NCBI RefSeq assembly: GCF_007751035.1 | Contig: NZ_CP036433.1 | Location: 2,523,001 to 2,587,000 of the forward strand | DNA: 64,000 nt | DNA from: Lignipirellula cremea | GTDB lineage: Bacteria; Planctomycetota; Planctomycetia; Pirellulales; Pirellulaceae | Reading direction: 5' to 3' | In this document: positions 44,017-54,220 of the stretch, piece after piece | Position numbering within the stretch: position 1 is the first letter of the stretch | How the letters are laid out: each line of letters begins with the position of its first letter | The notes under the pieces: generated by a model | What the model was told of the DNA's origin: nothing | Seen by the model: only the letters and a program-made list of their open reading frames with translations | The model's database searches: none | Program-made: the position numbers and the translations under genes

Positions 44017-44092
44017 CCCAGCTAGTTGTTTTTTGCACAGGTTTGTCGCACGAATTTACGCAGACGAACTTGTTTTACACGGATAACAGCGG

Positions 44093-44296
44093 CTAAGCGC
44101 TGTGCTTGCCCAGGGCCCGCTGGACCATGGTTTCCATGCAGGTCGCCACGGTGGTGGTGCCGCGCAGATTACGACGGCGTTTGGGCGACATGCGGGCCTG
44201 CAGATGGCTCGTGCCGGACTGGCGGTGCTTGGCTTTGCCGGTGGCAGTCAGGCGGAATCGCTTCTTCGTGCCTTTATGCGTTTTGTTCTTGGGCAT
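44093..44296 (-). CDS. rpmI: Ribosomal protein L35
   Basis: 67 residues: MPKNKTHKGTKKRFRLTATG, GKAKHRQSGTSHLQARMSPK and RRRNLRG match L35. A short C-terminal extension (TTTVATCMETMVQRALGKHSA) is in the usual size range. In most bacteria infC precedes rpmI, but no infC lies in the ~340 nt upstream, so that link is broken here. Confidence 0.97.
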   Translation of the reverse strand: MPKNKTHKGTKKRFRLTATGKAKHRQSGTSHLQARMSPKRRRNLRGTTTVATCMETMVQRALGKHSA

Positions 44297-44636
44297 GGAA
44301 CGCCCTTTCTATGCCGGTATTTTATCGTTCAGGGAAAGCCCGCCATTTTAGAGACGGTCCGCAATTGGTGGAAGGGGGGAATGCGCCTTCCTTTCGGGAA
44401 AATCGCAATCCGCCGGCGTAAACCGCCGTCCTTTGCCTTTTTAGCGGATCGTTACGATGCGGAGACCTGTGAGTTATCGACGTGTGAGCGTCTCAAAAAT
44501 AGAGGAAACCTTTCGCCGCTCGGTAGCGAGGCCGAACGCTGGATCAAAAAATCAGCCGCCGGGCGATAGCCCACGGTTTCCCGGGAAGTTGCAAAACGCA
44601 AGGTTCGAAAGATGTCGGACTCACCTTTAACCTAAA
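44297..44636. other. Intergenic region upstream of rpmI
   Basis: It should carry the promoter of the rpmI-rplT-pheST block. No infC, no clear promoter hexamers and no recognisable L20-binding leader were identified by eye. Confidence 0.45.
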
Positions 44637-45191
44637 CTATAGCAGGCGGAGCGCTTCCCCATTCTTCTCCAGGGCGTCGATCACGAACTGGATGTGATCG
44701 TTGAGCTCCACTTCCAGGTCGGCGGCGCCGGAGAGGATGTCTTCTCGATGGATGGCGGCGGCGAAGCTCTTCTGCTTCATTTTCTTCCGCACGCTGCTGG
44801 CCTGCATGCCGGCGATACCGCCCGGCCGGACCTTGGCGACGGCCGTGACGAAGCCCGAGAGCTCGTCACAGGCGTATAAAACTTTGTCGATCAGGTGGGT
44901 TCGCGGGCAGTCGGTCAGGTAATCGGCGTGCGATTTAATGGCGTAGATCACGTCGTCGGGATAGCCCAGACCGGCCAGGATGGCGGCGCCCTGCAGGGGG
45001 TGGTCGGGCGGATCGGGCCAGCGTTCGTAGTCAAAATCGTGCAACAGCCCCACGATGCCGTACTTTTCGACATCTTCGCCCAGCTTCTCGGCGTATGCTC
45101 GCATCGCCGTTTCGACGCTCAGCATGTGCAGGCGGAGGCTTTCGCTCTGCGTATATTCGCAAACCAGTTGATATGCGTCTTCACGATTCAT
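44637..45191 (-). CDS. HD-domain hydrolase
   Basis: 184 residues from the ATG at 45191; the frame upstream lacks a ribosome site and is Arg/Ser-rich chance sequence. The metal ligands of an HD phosphohydrolase are present in order: His22 (LRLHMLS), His51-Asp52 (LLHDFDYE), His64, His88 (IKSHADY) and a later Asp in ACDELSG. It resembles HDIG-type proteins that hydrolyse phosphate esters of nucleotides. Substrate unknown. It ends in a C-terminal helix (NDHIQFVIDALEKN). Confidence 0.83.
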   Translation of the reverse strand: MNREDAYQLVCEYTQSESLRLHMLSVETAMRAYAEKLGEDVEKYGIVGLLHDFDYERWPDPPDHPLQGAAILAGLGYPDDVIYAIKSHADYLTDCPRTHLIDKVLYACDELSGFVTAVAKVRPGGIAGMQASSVRKKMKQKSFAAAIHREDILSGAADLEVELNDHIQFVIDALEKNGEALRLL

Positions 45192-45640
45192 GCGGTTTGC
45201 CGTTCGACCTGGGAGGATGCTTGAGAGGAGCGGACCAGCGAGCAGACCGGAATTGGCCAGGGAAACGTAGCGCGAGCGAGCTTTCGAGGATGTCCGCCTC
45301 TTAACCCCGATTTTAGCGGGGCGCCTGGCAGAGGGAAAGAACGGAAACCGTTGTGAGGGGCGTGATTTACCTGTTTGCCTCCCCTCGCCCGGCTTGCCGC
45401 CTTGGCGGTACAATCCGCAAAGGTTCGCTGTTGAGTCGTCCCTGGGGTTTTCTTATACTGCCCCGCTTGACGGCGGCGAATGTCGCATGGACGTGGCCCC
45501 TAAATCAACCCATTAATATTCCCGCGCAAGGGGATCGGCGTTTCTAGCAGAGACGGCCGTTCTCCTCGCTGGCGAAATGTTCGCCGCGTGCGCCGGACGA
45601 TTCATCCTCTCAGCCCGCTGCGTGCGGAGCGAAGTCTGGA
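45192..45640. other. Divergent promoter region between HD protein and cysD
   Basis: No supported gene. It should carry the promoters for the HD gene (- strand) and for cysD (+ strand). None was assigned with confidence. Confidence 0.45.
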
Positions 45641-46552
45641 ATGTCTGGATACAACCTCACTCATCTGAAGCAGCTCGAGGCGGAGAGCATCCATATCATC
45701 CGCGAGGTCGCATCGGAATTCAACAACCCGGTTATGTTGTATTCGATCGGCAAAGACTCGTCGGTCATGGTGCAGCTGGCCCTCAAGGCGTTCTACCCGG
45801 CCAAGCCGCCGTTTCCGCTGTTGCATGTCGACACCACCTGGAAATTCCAGGAGATGTACGACTTTCGCGAGACATACGCCAGGCAGGAGCTGGGGCTGGA
45901 AGTGCTGACGCATATCAATGAAAAAGGCCGCGCGGCCGGCATCAGCCCTTTTGAAGACAGCGAAAAACACACCGAGCTGATGAAGACCGACAGCCTGAAA
46001 GAGGCGCTCGATCTGCACAAGTTTGACGCGGCCTTTGGCGGCGCCCGACGCGATGAAGAAAAGTCGCGGGCCAAAGAGCGAGTCTTCTCTTTCCGCGACA
46101 GCTTCCATCGCTGGGACCCCAAGAACCAGCGGCCCGAGCTGTGGAACCTGTACAACACCAAAGTGAACAAAGGGGAAAGCATTCGTGTCTTCCCCTTGTC
46201 CAACTGGACCGAGCTCGATGTCTGGCAGTACATCCATCTGGAAAAAATCCCGATCGTGCCGCTGTACTTCGCCAAAGTGCGCCCGGTGATCGATCGCGAC
46301 GGCGTGCTGATTATGGTCGAGGACGACCGGATGAAATTGCGGCCGGGCGAAAAAGTGCAAGAGCTGGAAGTGCGATTCCGCACTCTTGGTTGCTATCCGT
46401 TGACCGGCGCGGTGGAGTCCAAGGCGACCACCCTGCCGGAGATCATCCAGGAAATGCTGCTGACCACCACCAGTGAACGCCAGGGCCGCGTGATCGACAA
46501 AGATGAAGGCGGCGCCGGCATGGAAGAGAAAAAGAAACGCGGCTACTTCTAA
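45641..46552 (+). CDS. cysD: Sulfate adenylyltransferase subunit 2
   Basis: 303 residues, full length. PP-loop ATPase signature [20 protein letters not shown], then [36 protein letters not shown] and [20 protein letters not shown], which identify CysD rather than CysH. It ends [14 protein letters not shown]. With CysN it makes adenosine 5'-phosphosulfate from ATP and sulfate, the first step of sulfate assimilation. The cysNC fusion follows 172 nt downstream on the same strand. Confidence 0.97.
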   Translation: MSGYNLTHLKQLEAESIHIIREVASEFNNPVMLYSIGKDSSVMVQLALKAFYPAKPPFPLLHVDTTWKFQEMYDFRETYARQELGLEVLTHINEKGRAAGISPFEDSEKHTELMKTDSLKEALDLHKFDAAFGGARRDEEKSRAKERVFSFRDSFHRWDPKNQRPELWNLYNTKVNKGESIRVFPLSNWTELDVWQYIHLEKIPIVPLYFAKVRPVIDRDGVLIMVEDDRMKLRPGEKVQELEVRFRTLGCYPLTGAVESKATTLPEIIQEMLLTTTSERQGRVIDKDEGGAGMEEKKKRGYF

Positions 46553-46724
46553 CGCCTGTATTCCACACACTGGATTGTCGTTTTCCCCTGGGAGATCCGC
46601 ACAGCGGGCTCCCCGGGCCAGAACAGTACGGCCGCTTTCCTCTGGCCGAAGTTCGCCCTGGAGCCGACGTTCGTCGTCGGCCGGCGCCAACCTCGCGACC
46701 CCTACCAGCAACGCCAGAACTCCT

Positions 46725-48662
46725 ATGTCGCATCAATCGGAACTGATCGAAACAGATATCGATGCCTACCTCGCTCAGCACGAGCGGAAGGAACTGCTGC
46801 GGTTCTTGACCTGCGGCAGCGTCGACGACGGCAAGAGCACGCTCATCGGGCGGCTGCTGTACGACTCCAAAATGATCTACGAAGATCAGCTGGCCGCCAT
46901 CCAGAAGGATTCCAAAATCCACGGCACGACCGGCGGGGACTTCGACCCGGCCCTGCTGACTGACGGCCTGAAAGAAGAACGCGAACAGGGCATCACCATC
47001 GATGTCGCCTATCGCTACTTCTCCACCGCCAAACGGAAGTTCATCATCGCCGACACCCCCGGCCATGTGCAGTACACGCGCAACATGGCGACCGGCGCTT
47101 CCACGGCCGACCTGGCGATTATCCTGGTCGACGCCCGTCACGGAGTAATGGAACAGACCAAGCGGCACAGTTTTATCGCCTCCCTGCTGGGCATCCGCCA
47201 TGTGCTGGTGGCGATCAACAAAATGGACCTGGTCGATTTCAGCCAGGAAGTGTTCGATCGCATCTGCGGCGAGTATCGCACCTTTGTCGAGCGGTTAGAT
47301 CTGCCCGACTTGCACTTTATTCCGATCTCGGCTCTCAAAGGGGACAACGTCGTTGACCCCAGCCCGAAGACGCCCTGGTACGAGGGCGGCACGCTGATGC
47401 ACTTCCTGGAGAACGTGTATATCGGCTCGGACCGCAACTTTGAAGACTTCCGCATGCCGGTGCAGTATGTGAACCGGCCGCACCTGGATTTTCGCGGTTT
47501 CTGCGGCACGATCGCTTCCGGCATTGTCCGCCAGGGCGAAGAGATCATGGTGCTGCCGTCGCGCAAGAAAAGCCGCGTGAAAGAGATCGTCACGTTCGAC
47601 GGCAACATCGCCGAGGCCCATACGCCCCAGGCCGTCACGCTGACGCTGGAAGATGAGATCGACTGCAGCCGCGGCGACGTCATCGTGCGGCCCGGCAATA
47701 CGCCGCGCGTCGACAACAAGTTTGAAGCGATGATCGTCTGGATGGCCGATGAACCGCTCACTCCCGGCAAGCAGTTCCTGTTCAAGCAGACGACCAAAAC
47801 GGTCGGCGGAGCCATCAACACGCTGCGTTACCGGGTCGATGTGAACACCATGCACCGGTCGGAAGCGCCCGTGCTCAAACTGAACGAAATCGGCCGCTGC
47901 TCCGTTACGCTGAACCAGCCGATCTGCTTTGACGCCTATCGCCGGAACCGTGCGACGGGCGCCTTTATCCTGGTCGATCGGTTGACGAACGTCACCGTCG
48001 GCGCGGGCATGATCCGCGGCCAGTCGTCGGACAATGAATCGACGCCGGTCTGGGATCGAGAGCCAACCAGCGAACACCTGACGACCGAAGTCAGCACGGT
48101 CAACGCCGACGAACGCACGGCCCGCTTCGGCCAGCAGCCGACCACCGTGCTGCTGACCGGCCTCAGCGGCGCCGGCAAAACAACGACCGCCTACGCTCTG
48201 GAGCGACGCCTCTTCGATGCGGGCCGGGCCGTGACCGTCCTCGACGGCCAGAACATGCGACAGGGCATCAGCAAGGATCTGGGCTTCACGGCCGAGGACC
48301 GCAGCGAGAACCTCCGTCGCAGCAGCGAAGTCGCCAAACTATTGAACGACGCCGGCCTGATCTGCTTGTGCGCCTTTGTCGCTCCCAGCGAAGAAGTCCG
48401 TCAGAAAGCCGGCGCCGTGATTGGCGCCGATCGCTTCCTGGTGGTGCACCTGAGCGCCCCGGTGGAAGTCTGTCGCCAGCGCGATGTCGAAGGAATGTAC
48501 GGCGCCGCCGACCAAGGCGAGATCGGCAACTTCCCTGGCGTTTCGGCTCCTTACGAAGAACCGACCGCCGCCGATCTGGTGCTGCCCACGCATGAACTGT
48601 CCACGGAACAATGCGTCGACAAGATCATGGAACTGCTGGAAGCCCGCGGTTTGGTGAGCTAG
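46725..48662 (+). CDS. cysNC: Bifunctional sulfate adenylyltransferase subunit 1 / APS kinase
   Basis: 645 residues from the ATG at 46725; the frame stays open upstream but overlaps the end of cysD and has no ribosome site. Residues about 20-440 are the CysN GTPase ([44 protein letters not shown]) with elongation-factor-like beta-barrels. Residues about 465-645 are the CysC APS kinase ([53 protein letters not shown]). It activates sulfate and phosphorylates APS to PAPS in one protein, as in Rhizobium NodQ. Confidence 0.96.
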   Translation: MSHQSELIETDIDAYLAQHERKELLRFLTCGSVDDGKSTLIGRLLYDSKMIYEDQLAAIQKDSKIHGTTGGDFDPALLTDGLKEEREQGITIDVAYRYFSTAKRKFIIADTPGHVQYTRNMATGASTADLAIILVDARHGVMEQTKRHSFIASLLGIRHVLVAINKMDLVDFSQEVFDRICGEYRTFVERLDLPDLHFIPISALKGDNVVDPSPKTPWYEGGTLMHFLENVYIGSDRNFEDFRMPVQYVNRPHLDFRGFCGTIASGIVRQGEEIMVLPSRKKSRVKEIVTFDGNIAEAHTPQAVTLTLEDEIDCSRGDVIVRPGNTPRVDNKFEAMIVWMADEPLTPGKQFLFKQTTKTVGGAINTLRYRVDVNTMHRSEAPVLKLNEIGRCSVTLNQPICFDAYRRNRATGAFILVDRLTNVTVGAGMIRGQSSDNESTPVWDREPTSEHLTTEVSTVNADERTARFGQQPTTVLLTGLSGAGKTTTAYALERRLFDAGRAVTVLDGQNMRQGISKDLGFTAEDRSENLRRSSEVAKLLNDAGLICLCAFVAPSEEVRQKAGAVIGADRFLVVHLSAPVEVCRQRDVEGMYGAADQGEIGNFPGVSAPYEEPTAADLVLPTHELSTEQCVDKIMELLEARGLVS

Positions 48663-48705
48663 TCAGGCGGACTTCCCAAAGTCACCGCGGTCGTCGAATC
48701 CAAGA

Positions 48706-48905
48706 GGGATTCACCGCGGAGATCACCAAGAAAGGCGGGGAAACCGGGGAAAAAGGGAGAGGTTGTCAGGTGCGACGTCTCCCGGCGATTCGAACGGGAT
48801 TCCTTGTTTTTCTGTTAGAAACGGCGCAGCTCATGGCTCTTGCCTGCGCTTTGACTTCTGGCTCTCGCTTCTTCAGTGCTTCTCTGCGCACGCTGCGGTA
48901 ATTCC
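48706..48905. repeat. Intergenic inverted-repeat element B (GGATTCACC family)
   Basis: It starts GGGATTCACCGCGGAGA and ends GCGCACGCTGCGGTAATTCC, whose reverse complement GGAATTACCGCAGCGTGCGC resembles the start. It shares both ends with element A at 18893-19073 but has a different middle. Confidence 0.55.
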
Positions 48906-49136
48906 GCTTTGTTAACGTCTACGAATCCTCCTTTGCCAGGGGCCGGTTGCTGGTCGTTTTGTGTTGCGTACTGCCGTGTCGTTGCTGGCAAAGAAAGCGG
49001 CTTCTTTTTTCCTCTTGTGGTGAATGGCGAGGGTCGGTATTCTCCCCCCTCCCCAGATCGTGGGTTGTGCGTGATACAGGATTGTTGCGTTCCTCGATCT
49101 CCGATTCCTTTCGTGCGTAATGGTTGTGAGGGCGTT

Positions 49137-52100
49137 ATGAACAGGATGCTTCGCCTACGAGACTCGAATTCCATATGCGGCCTGGCCGCTCGGTCTTGGC
49201 TGGCCGCCATCTTGGCGATCATGGCGATGGCCGGGTCTCCCGCGGCGTTTGCCCAGGAGGCTCAGGAAGCCCAGTGGATCTGGGCTCCAGAGCACAAAAA
49301 AGACGCGGTGCCGCAAGGGAGCGTCTATTTCCGCAAGACTTTCGAAGTCGCCAACCCGGAGTCGGGCGAGATCTCCATCGCGGCCGACGACAACTACGAG
49401 TTGTACGTCAACAGCCGCAAGGTGGCCGTGGGCGAATCGGCCCGCAGCTTGAACAAGCTGAACATCTCCCAGTATCTGTCCCGCGGCCGCAACCTGATTG
49501 CGGTCCGCGTCAACAACACCGCCGGCTCCACCGCCGCGATGGTCGCCCGCGTGTTCATTAAAGAACGGGGCGGCCGCTGGATGAACCACTCCAGCAACGG
49601 CACCTGGAAAACGGCGTTGGATCCGTTCCCGCTCTGGAACATGCTCATTTACAGCGACACCCGCTGGTCCCAGGCGCAGAGCTTTGGCGCGCTGGGTTCG
49701 ACCTCGCCCTGGGATCGCCAGGAGAGCGTCGCCGAGGAGCTGCCGGAGCAACATGAGCGTTTCAAGGTGAACCGCGAGTTCAAAGTCGAACGGCTGGCCG
49801 GGCACGAGCTGACCGGTTCGCTGATCGCCATGACCTTCAACGAGTTCGGCCAGATTCTCGCTTCGCGGGAAGACGGCCCCTTGCTGCTGATCGCCGACAC
49901 CAACGACGATCAGATCCCCGACCATGTCGCCGTGTACTGCGACAAAGTGAAAAGCTGCCAGGGCATTCTCGCCGTCAATGGCGAGGTCTATGTCATCGGC
50001 GACGGTCCCGACGGGGCCGGCTTGTATCGCTGCGGGGACTACGACGGCGATAGCAAACTGGAAACGGTGCGCACGGTCATTAAATTCAAAGGTCCCCTGA
50101 GCGAACATGGCCCGCACGGCCTGGCCCTGGGGCATGATGGCTTCCTGTACATGTCGGTCGGCAACCACTCTTCGATCGAAGGCGAATACGATCCCAAAAG
50201 CCCGTATCGCCACAGCTATGAAGGCGACATCGTGCCCCGCTATGAAGATCCAGGCGGTCATGCCGCCGGAGTCAAAGCGCCGGGCGGCGTGATCCTGCGT
50301 TCCGACCTCGACGGCAAGAAAGTCGAAGTCGTCGCCGGCGGTTTCCGCAACGCTTATGATCTGGCGTTCAACCGCGAAGGCGATCTGTTCACGCACGACA
50401 GCGACATGGAATCTGACATGGGCGCCTCCTGGTACCGTCCCACCCTGGTGCATCATGTGGTGCCGGGCGGCGAGTACGGCTGGCGCAGCGGCTGGTCCAA
50501 ATGGCCCGAATACTACCCCGATACGCTGCCCGCGATTGTGGATACGGGTCGCGGTTCGCCGACCGGAGCGGTCGTCTATGACCACCACATGTTCCCGGTC
50601 CGTTTTCAGAACGCCCTGTTCCTGGCTGACTGGTCTGAGGGACGTATCATCGCCGTCCGTATGAAGAAAGACGGCGCCAGCTACGCCACGCAAAGCGAAA
50701 CCTTCCTGCAGGGCGAGCCCCTGAATGTGACCGACCTGGAAGTCGGCCCCGACGGCGGACTGTACTTCACCACCGGCGGCCGCGGCACAGGCGGCGGCAT
50801 CTACCGCGTCAGCTGGCGCGGCGAAGTGCCCGAAGGTCTCCGCGACCTGGGCGAAGGACTCAGCGAAGTGATTCGCCAGCCCCAACTGCAAAGCGCCTGG
50901 AGCCGCCAGCGGATCGCCAGCCTCAAGGCTGAATTCGGCGACACCTGGGGAACCACGCTGGCAGGCGTCGCTCGCAGCGACGCCAACCCCTCCCGTTATC
51001 GCACCCGTGCTTTGAACCTGATGCAGCTGTTTGGCCCGTTCCCTTCCACGGATCTGCTGGTCACGCTATCACAGGAAAAGAACGAAGAAGTTCGCGCCAA
51101 GGCGGCCGAACTGATGGGCATGCATCCGACCAAAGAGTCGCAGACTCGCCTGCAGAAAATGCTGGACGACGTAGACCGCACGGTCCGCCGCAAAGCATGC
51201 GAGGCGTTGCTGCGAGCCAATCAAACGGCGTCGCTGACGCAGCTGACCGCCTGTCTGGTCAGCGATGATCGCTTTGAATCGTATGTCGCTCGGCGACTGC
51301 TAGAGCGATTGCCCGAAGAGCAGTACCGCGAGCGGATTCTCAAAACGAGTGATCAGCGGCTGTTCATCGAAGGTTCGCTGGCTCTGATGCTGGCCAATCC
51401 CAGCCGGAAGAACGGGATCGACGTGCTGGAGCGTTCCAGCGAAATGATCGAAGGTTTTGTCAGCGACCGGAACTTTACCGACCTGATGCGCGTCATGCAG
51501 GTGGCCATCACCCGCGGCGATTTGAAAGCCGACGACGCCCCCCGACTGCGTGAACAACTGGCCGTCGAGTTCCCCTCGGGCAACAGCCTGATGAACCGGG
51601 AGCTGATGCGACTGCTGGCCTTTTTCCAGGCATCCTCCCCGATGGACCGCTACCTGGACTTTATCGAAGGCGACGCTCCTGAAATTGACAAACTGCACGT
51701 CGCGCTGCATCTGCGGTTTATCGAACCGGGCTGGAACTCGGCAGGCCGCATGCGGCTGCTGCGGTACTACGCCAAGGCTCGCAAACGCGAGGACGGCGGC
51801 GGCAGCTTCCCGTTCTATGTGTCGAATGTTTCCCGCGATTTTGCCCGTTCGCTGGCGGCGGAAGACATTCCCGAAGTGCTGGCCCAGGCGGAAGAATGGC
51901 CCGAGGCCGCACTCGCCATGCTGTACAAACTGCCCCACAAGATCGACGACTCCATGCTGGATCTGCTGATCGAAGTCGACGAAAAAATGGCGCAGGCCGA
52001 CAGCGAAAACCTCGATGTGAAAAAGCTGAAAATCGGCATCGCCGCCGTGCTGGCTCGCAGCGGGGACCCCGCTTCGATGAAGTACCTTCGCGACATGTGG

Positions 52101-52967
52101 GACCGCGACCCGGAACGCCGCAAGGCAATCGCCCTGGGTCTGGCCACGCAGCCGAGCGAAGAGAACTGGCCGTACCTGGTCAAAAGCCTGTCGCTGCTTG
52201 ACGCGGAATCGGCGAAAGAACTGATGAAGATTCTTGCCGAGGTCGATGTCAAACCGCACGACGCCAAACCGTACCGCGATGTGATCCTCAAAGGCCTTGA
52301 GCTGGAAAAAGATGGCGCCCGCGAAACGGTCGCCCTGCTCGAACACTGGAGCGGCGAGCAAATGTCGGCCCCCGAAGACGCCTGGGACGATGCGATGGGC
52401 GCCTGGCAGATCTGGTACAAACGCCGCTTCCCTGAAGGACAGACGGCCAAACTGCCTTCGACCAGCTCCAAGAACACGTACAGCTTTGAAGAGCTGACGG
52501 CCTTCCTCGCCACCGAGCAAGGCCAGGCCGGTTCCGCCGACCGCGGCGCCGTCGTCTACAAAACGGCCCAGTGCGCCAAGTGCCATCGGCACGGCGGGCA
52601 AGGCGACAGTATCGGTCCCGATCTGACAGGCGTCGCCAAACGCTTCACCCGTCGCGAGATTCTGGAATCCATTGTCTTCCCCTCGCATGTGATCTCGGAC
52701 CAGTACGCCAGCAAAACGATTCTGACCGTCGACGGCAAACAGACGACTGGAATGGTCGTCCCCGGAGCCGCCGGTACGATCCTCGTCCTGCAGGCCGACG
52801 GCAAGAAGAAAGAGATCGCCGAAACCGAGATCGACGACATCATCCCCAGCAAAGTTTCGGCCATGCCGGAAGGATTGCTGAACGATCTCAGCCTGGAAGA
52901 GATCACCGACCTGATGACCTTCCTGATCGGCCCGAACCGTACGGTCATCGCCCGCCAGCCCAAGTAG
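49137..52967 (+). CDS. PVC-type secreted dehydrogenase with C-terminal cytochrome c domain
   Basis: 1276 residues from the ATG at 49137 (GAGGG upstream). A signal peptide ends near AAFA. Residues about 40-175 form a beta-sandwich-like region (YELYVNSRKVAVGES). A beta-propeller (about 210-560) of the membrane-bound dehydrogenase/glucose-sorbosone type follows: HGPHGLALGHDGFLYMSVGN, GGVILRSDLDGKKVEVVAGG, FRNAYDLAFNREGDLFTHDS. A helical HEAT-like region (about 600-1090) leads to a cytochrome c domain with CAKCH near residue 1145 and the planctomycete-type heme-binding tail IGPDLTGVAKRFTRREILES, IVFPSHVISDQY. It probably oxidises a sugar-like substrate in the periplasm, passing electrons to heme; substrate unknown. 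Confidence 0.9.
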   Translation: MNRMLRLRDSNSICGLAARSWLAAILAIMAMAGSPAAFAQEAQEAQWIWAPEHKKDAVPQGSVYFRKTFEVANPESGEISIAADDNYELYVNSRKVAVGESARSLNKLNISQYLSRGRNLIAVRVNNTAGSTAAMVARVFIKERGGRWMNHSSNGTWKTALDPFPLWNMLIYSDTRWSQAQSFGALGSTSPWDRQESVAEELPEQHERFKVNREFKVERLAGHELTGSLIAMTFNEFGQILASREDGPLLLIADTNDDQIPDHVAVYCDKVKSCQGILAVNGEVYVIGDGPDGAGLYRCGDYDGDSKLETVRTVIKFKGPLSEHGPHGLALGHDGFLYMSVGNHSSIEGEYDPKSPYRHSYEGDIVPRYEDPGGHAAGVKAPGGVILRSDLDGKKVEVVAGGFRNAYDLAFNREGDLFTHDSDMESDMGASWYRPTLVHHVVPGGEYGWRSGWSKWPEYYPDTLPAIVDTGRGSPTGAVVYDHHMFPVRFQNALFLADWSEGRIIAVRMKKDGASYATQSETFLQGEPLNVTDLEVGPDGGLYFTTGGRGTGGGIYRVSWRGEVPEGLRDLGEGLSEVIRQPQLQSAWSRQRIASLKAEFGDTWGTTLAGVARSDANPSRYRTRALNLMQLFGPFPSTDLLVTLSQEKNEEVRAKAAELMGMHPTKESQTRLQKMLDDVDRTVRRKACEALLRANQTASLTQLTACLVSDDRFESYVARRLLERLPEEQYRERILKTSDQRLFIEGSLALMLANPSRKNGIDVLERSSEMIEGFVSDRNFTDLMRVMQVAITRGDLKADDAPRLREQLAVEFPSGNSLMNRELMRLLAFFQASSPMDRYLDFIEGDAPEIDKLHVALHLRFIEPGWNSAGRMRLLRYYAKARKREDGGGSFPFYVSNVSRDFARSLAAEDIPEVLAQAEEWPEAALAMLYKLPHKIDDSMLDLLIEVDEKMAQADSENLDVKKLKIGIAAVLARSGDPASMKYLRDMWDRDPERRKAIALGLATQPSEENWPYLVKSLSLLDAESAKELMKILAEVDVKPHDAKPYRDVILKGLELEKDGARETVALLEHWSGEQMSAPEDAWDDAMGAWQIWYKRRFPEGQTAKLPSTSSKNTYSFEELTAFLATEQGQAGSADRGAVVYKTAQCAKCHRHGGQGDSIGPDLTGVAKRFTRREILESIVFPSHVISDQYASKTILTVDGKQTTGMVVPGAAGTILVLQADGKKKEIAETEIDDIIPSKVSAMPEGLLNDLSLEEITDLMTFLIGPNRTVIARQPK

Positions 52968-53000
52968 GCCAGCGGCGTTTGACTGCCAGAAGAAACCTCA

Positions 53001-53032
53001 CGCCAGCGCGATTCGCCGCGCTGGCGTTTTTT
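53001..53032 (+). terminator. Intrinsic terminator of the PVC dehydrogenase gene
   Basis: Perfect 10-bp stem CGCCAGCGCG/CGCGCTGGCG, 6-nt loop, six T residues, 33 nt after the stop codon. Confidence 0.93.
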
Positions 53033-53253
53033 CATGCAAGAGCGCCAGCCAGCATGTAGCCGAAGTCGCCAGACTTTGGAGAGAGTATTCTCGGCCATCG
53101 AAAAGGCGGCCAAACTCGGGCGAGTTCCGCTACGGGTGATCGGATGATTCGCCGACCTTCGCCCTCGCAGCCTTTTCCGTAATGCAACCGCCAAAGCCGT
53201 TTTCCCGTCGTTCCTTAACGAAGAGAGAGGGAGCGAGCGATTGTCTGCCGGAG

Positions 53254-54150
53254 TCAGGGCAAACAGTTGGCGACCCGCGCGGCGATCTGTTGCTGCAGTT
53301 CTTCGGGCAAGGGACCGGCGGCGGCGGCCTGCAGGTTCTCGGCCAGGTGAGCATGGCTGCAGGTGCCCACGATCGTGGTGTGGCAGTGGGGATGCGAGAG
53401 CGTATAACGCAGAATCAGCTCCGCCTTTTGCATGCCGGGCGGCAGTAGTTCTTCCAGCTTCGCCTGGCTCCAGATGTCGTTCAGCGCCGGACGCTGGATC
53501 TCTGCGTCGGGACCGCCCTGGGCAATGCCGCCGCGAATGATGATCCCCGCGCCGGCTTCGCCCGCCATGCGGATCAGCTCGTCATGCTGGGGCGCCAGGC
53601 AGGAGTAAGGAATCTGAAAGGTCTCAAACACTCCCAGCGCGATCATCGCCGGCAAGTTTGGCAGGCTGCTGGAAACGCCAATGTGCCGCACCAGCCCCTG
53701 GTCGCGAAAGCGCACCAGCTGATCAATCAGCCCTTCCCGCTCCAGCGTGGCCGCTTCGCCGCCGTGAAACTGCAGCAGGTCGACATAGTCGGTCTGCAGG
53801 CGTTTGAGGCTCGTCTCCAGGTTCCGCTCGATCACGTCCTGCTGCCAGACATGCTCGATCTCCAGATGATCCGCATGCTGCGTATAAGCACAGCCGCATT
53901 TGGTCGCCAGCAGGTATTCGCTGCGACGGGAGCCGATCGCCTTGCCGATCCGCTCCTCGCTCAAGCCATAGTCGGGCGCCGTGTCGATGAAGTTGATGCC
54001 GGCGTCGAGAACCGCGTGCAGCATCGCCTCCGACGCTTCTTCACTGACGACGCGCACGCCCCAGGTGCGCGGACCGCGGATACCCATGCTGCCGTAGCCC
54101 AGAGCTGTAACTTCGAGACCTGTGCGGCCCAGTTTCCGTTTTTCCATCAT
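53254..54150 (-). CDS. Aldo/keto reductase
   Basis: 298 residues; two adjacent ATG codons at the start leave a one-residue ambiguity. The catalytic tetrad is complete: Asp56 and Tyr61 (DTAPDYGLSEERIG), Lys84 (LATKCG), His129 (LQFHGGEA). KRKLGRTGLEVTALGYGSMG marks the N-terminus, and the C-terminal strand-loop (ELILRYTLSHPHCHTTIVGT) binds NADP(H) phosphate. It reduces aldehydes or ketones of unknown identity. No cofactor-specific context is visible. It is 70 nt from the DUF1501 gene on the same strand. Confidence 0.92.
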   Translation of the reverse strand: MMEKRKLGRTGLEVTALGYGSMGIRGPRTWGVRVVSEEASEAMLHAVLDAGINFIDTAPDYGLSEERIGKAIGSRRSEYLLATKCGCAYTQHADHLEIEHVWQQDVIERNLETSLKRLQTDYVDLLQFHGGEAATLEREGLIDQLVRFRDQGLVRHIGVSSSLPNLPAMIALGVFETFQIPYSCLAPQHDELIRMAGEAGAGIIIRGGIAQGGPDAEIQRPALNDIWSQAKLEELLPPGMQKAELILRYTLSHPHCHTTIVGTCSHAHLAENLQAAAAGPLPEELQQQIAARVANCLP

Positions 54151-54220
54151 TGGCGATCAACAGAGAAGGACAGGCCTGGCGTTCTCCAGAAATTCGATCG
54201 CCGGCGATCAGAACAAGCGA

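Noticed and set aside
44297-44636. infC upstream of rpmI
   Set aside because: No frame here resembles initiation factor IF3.
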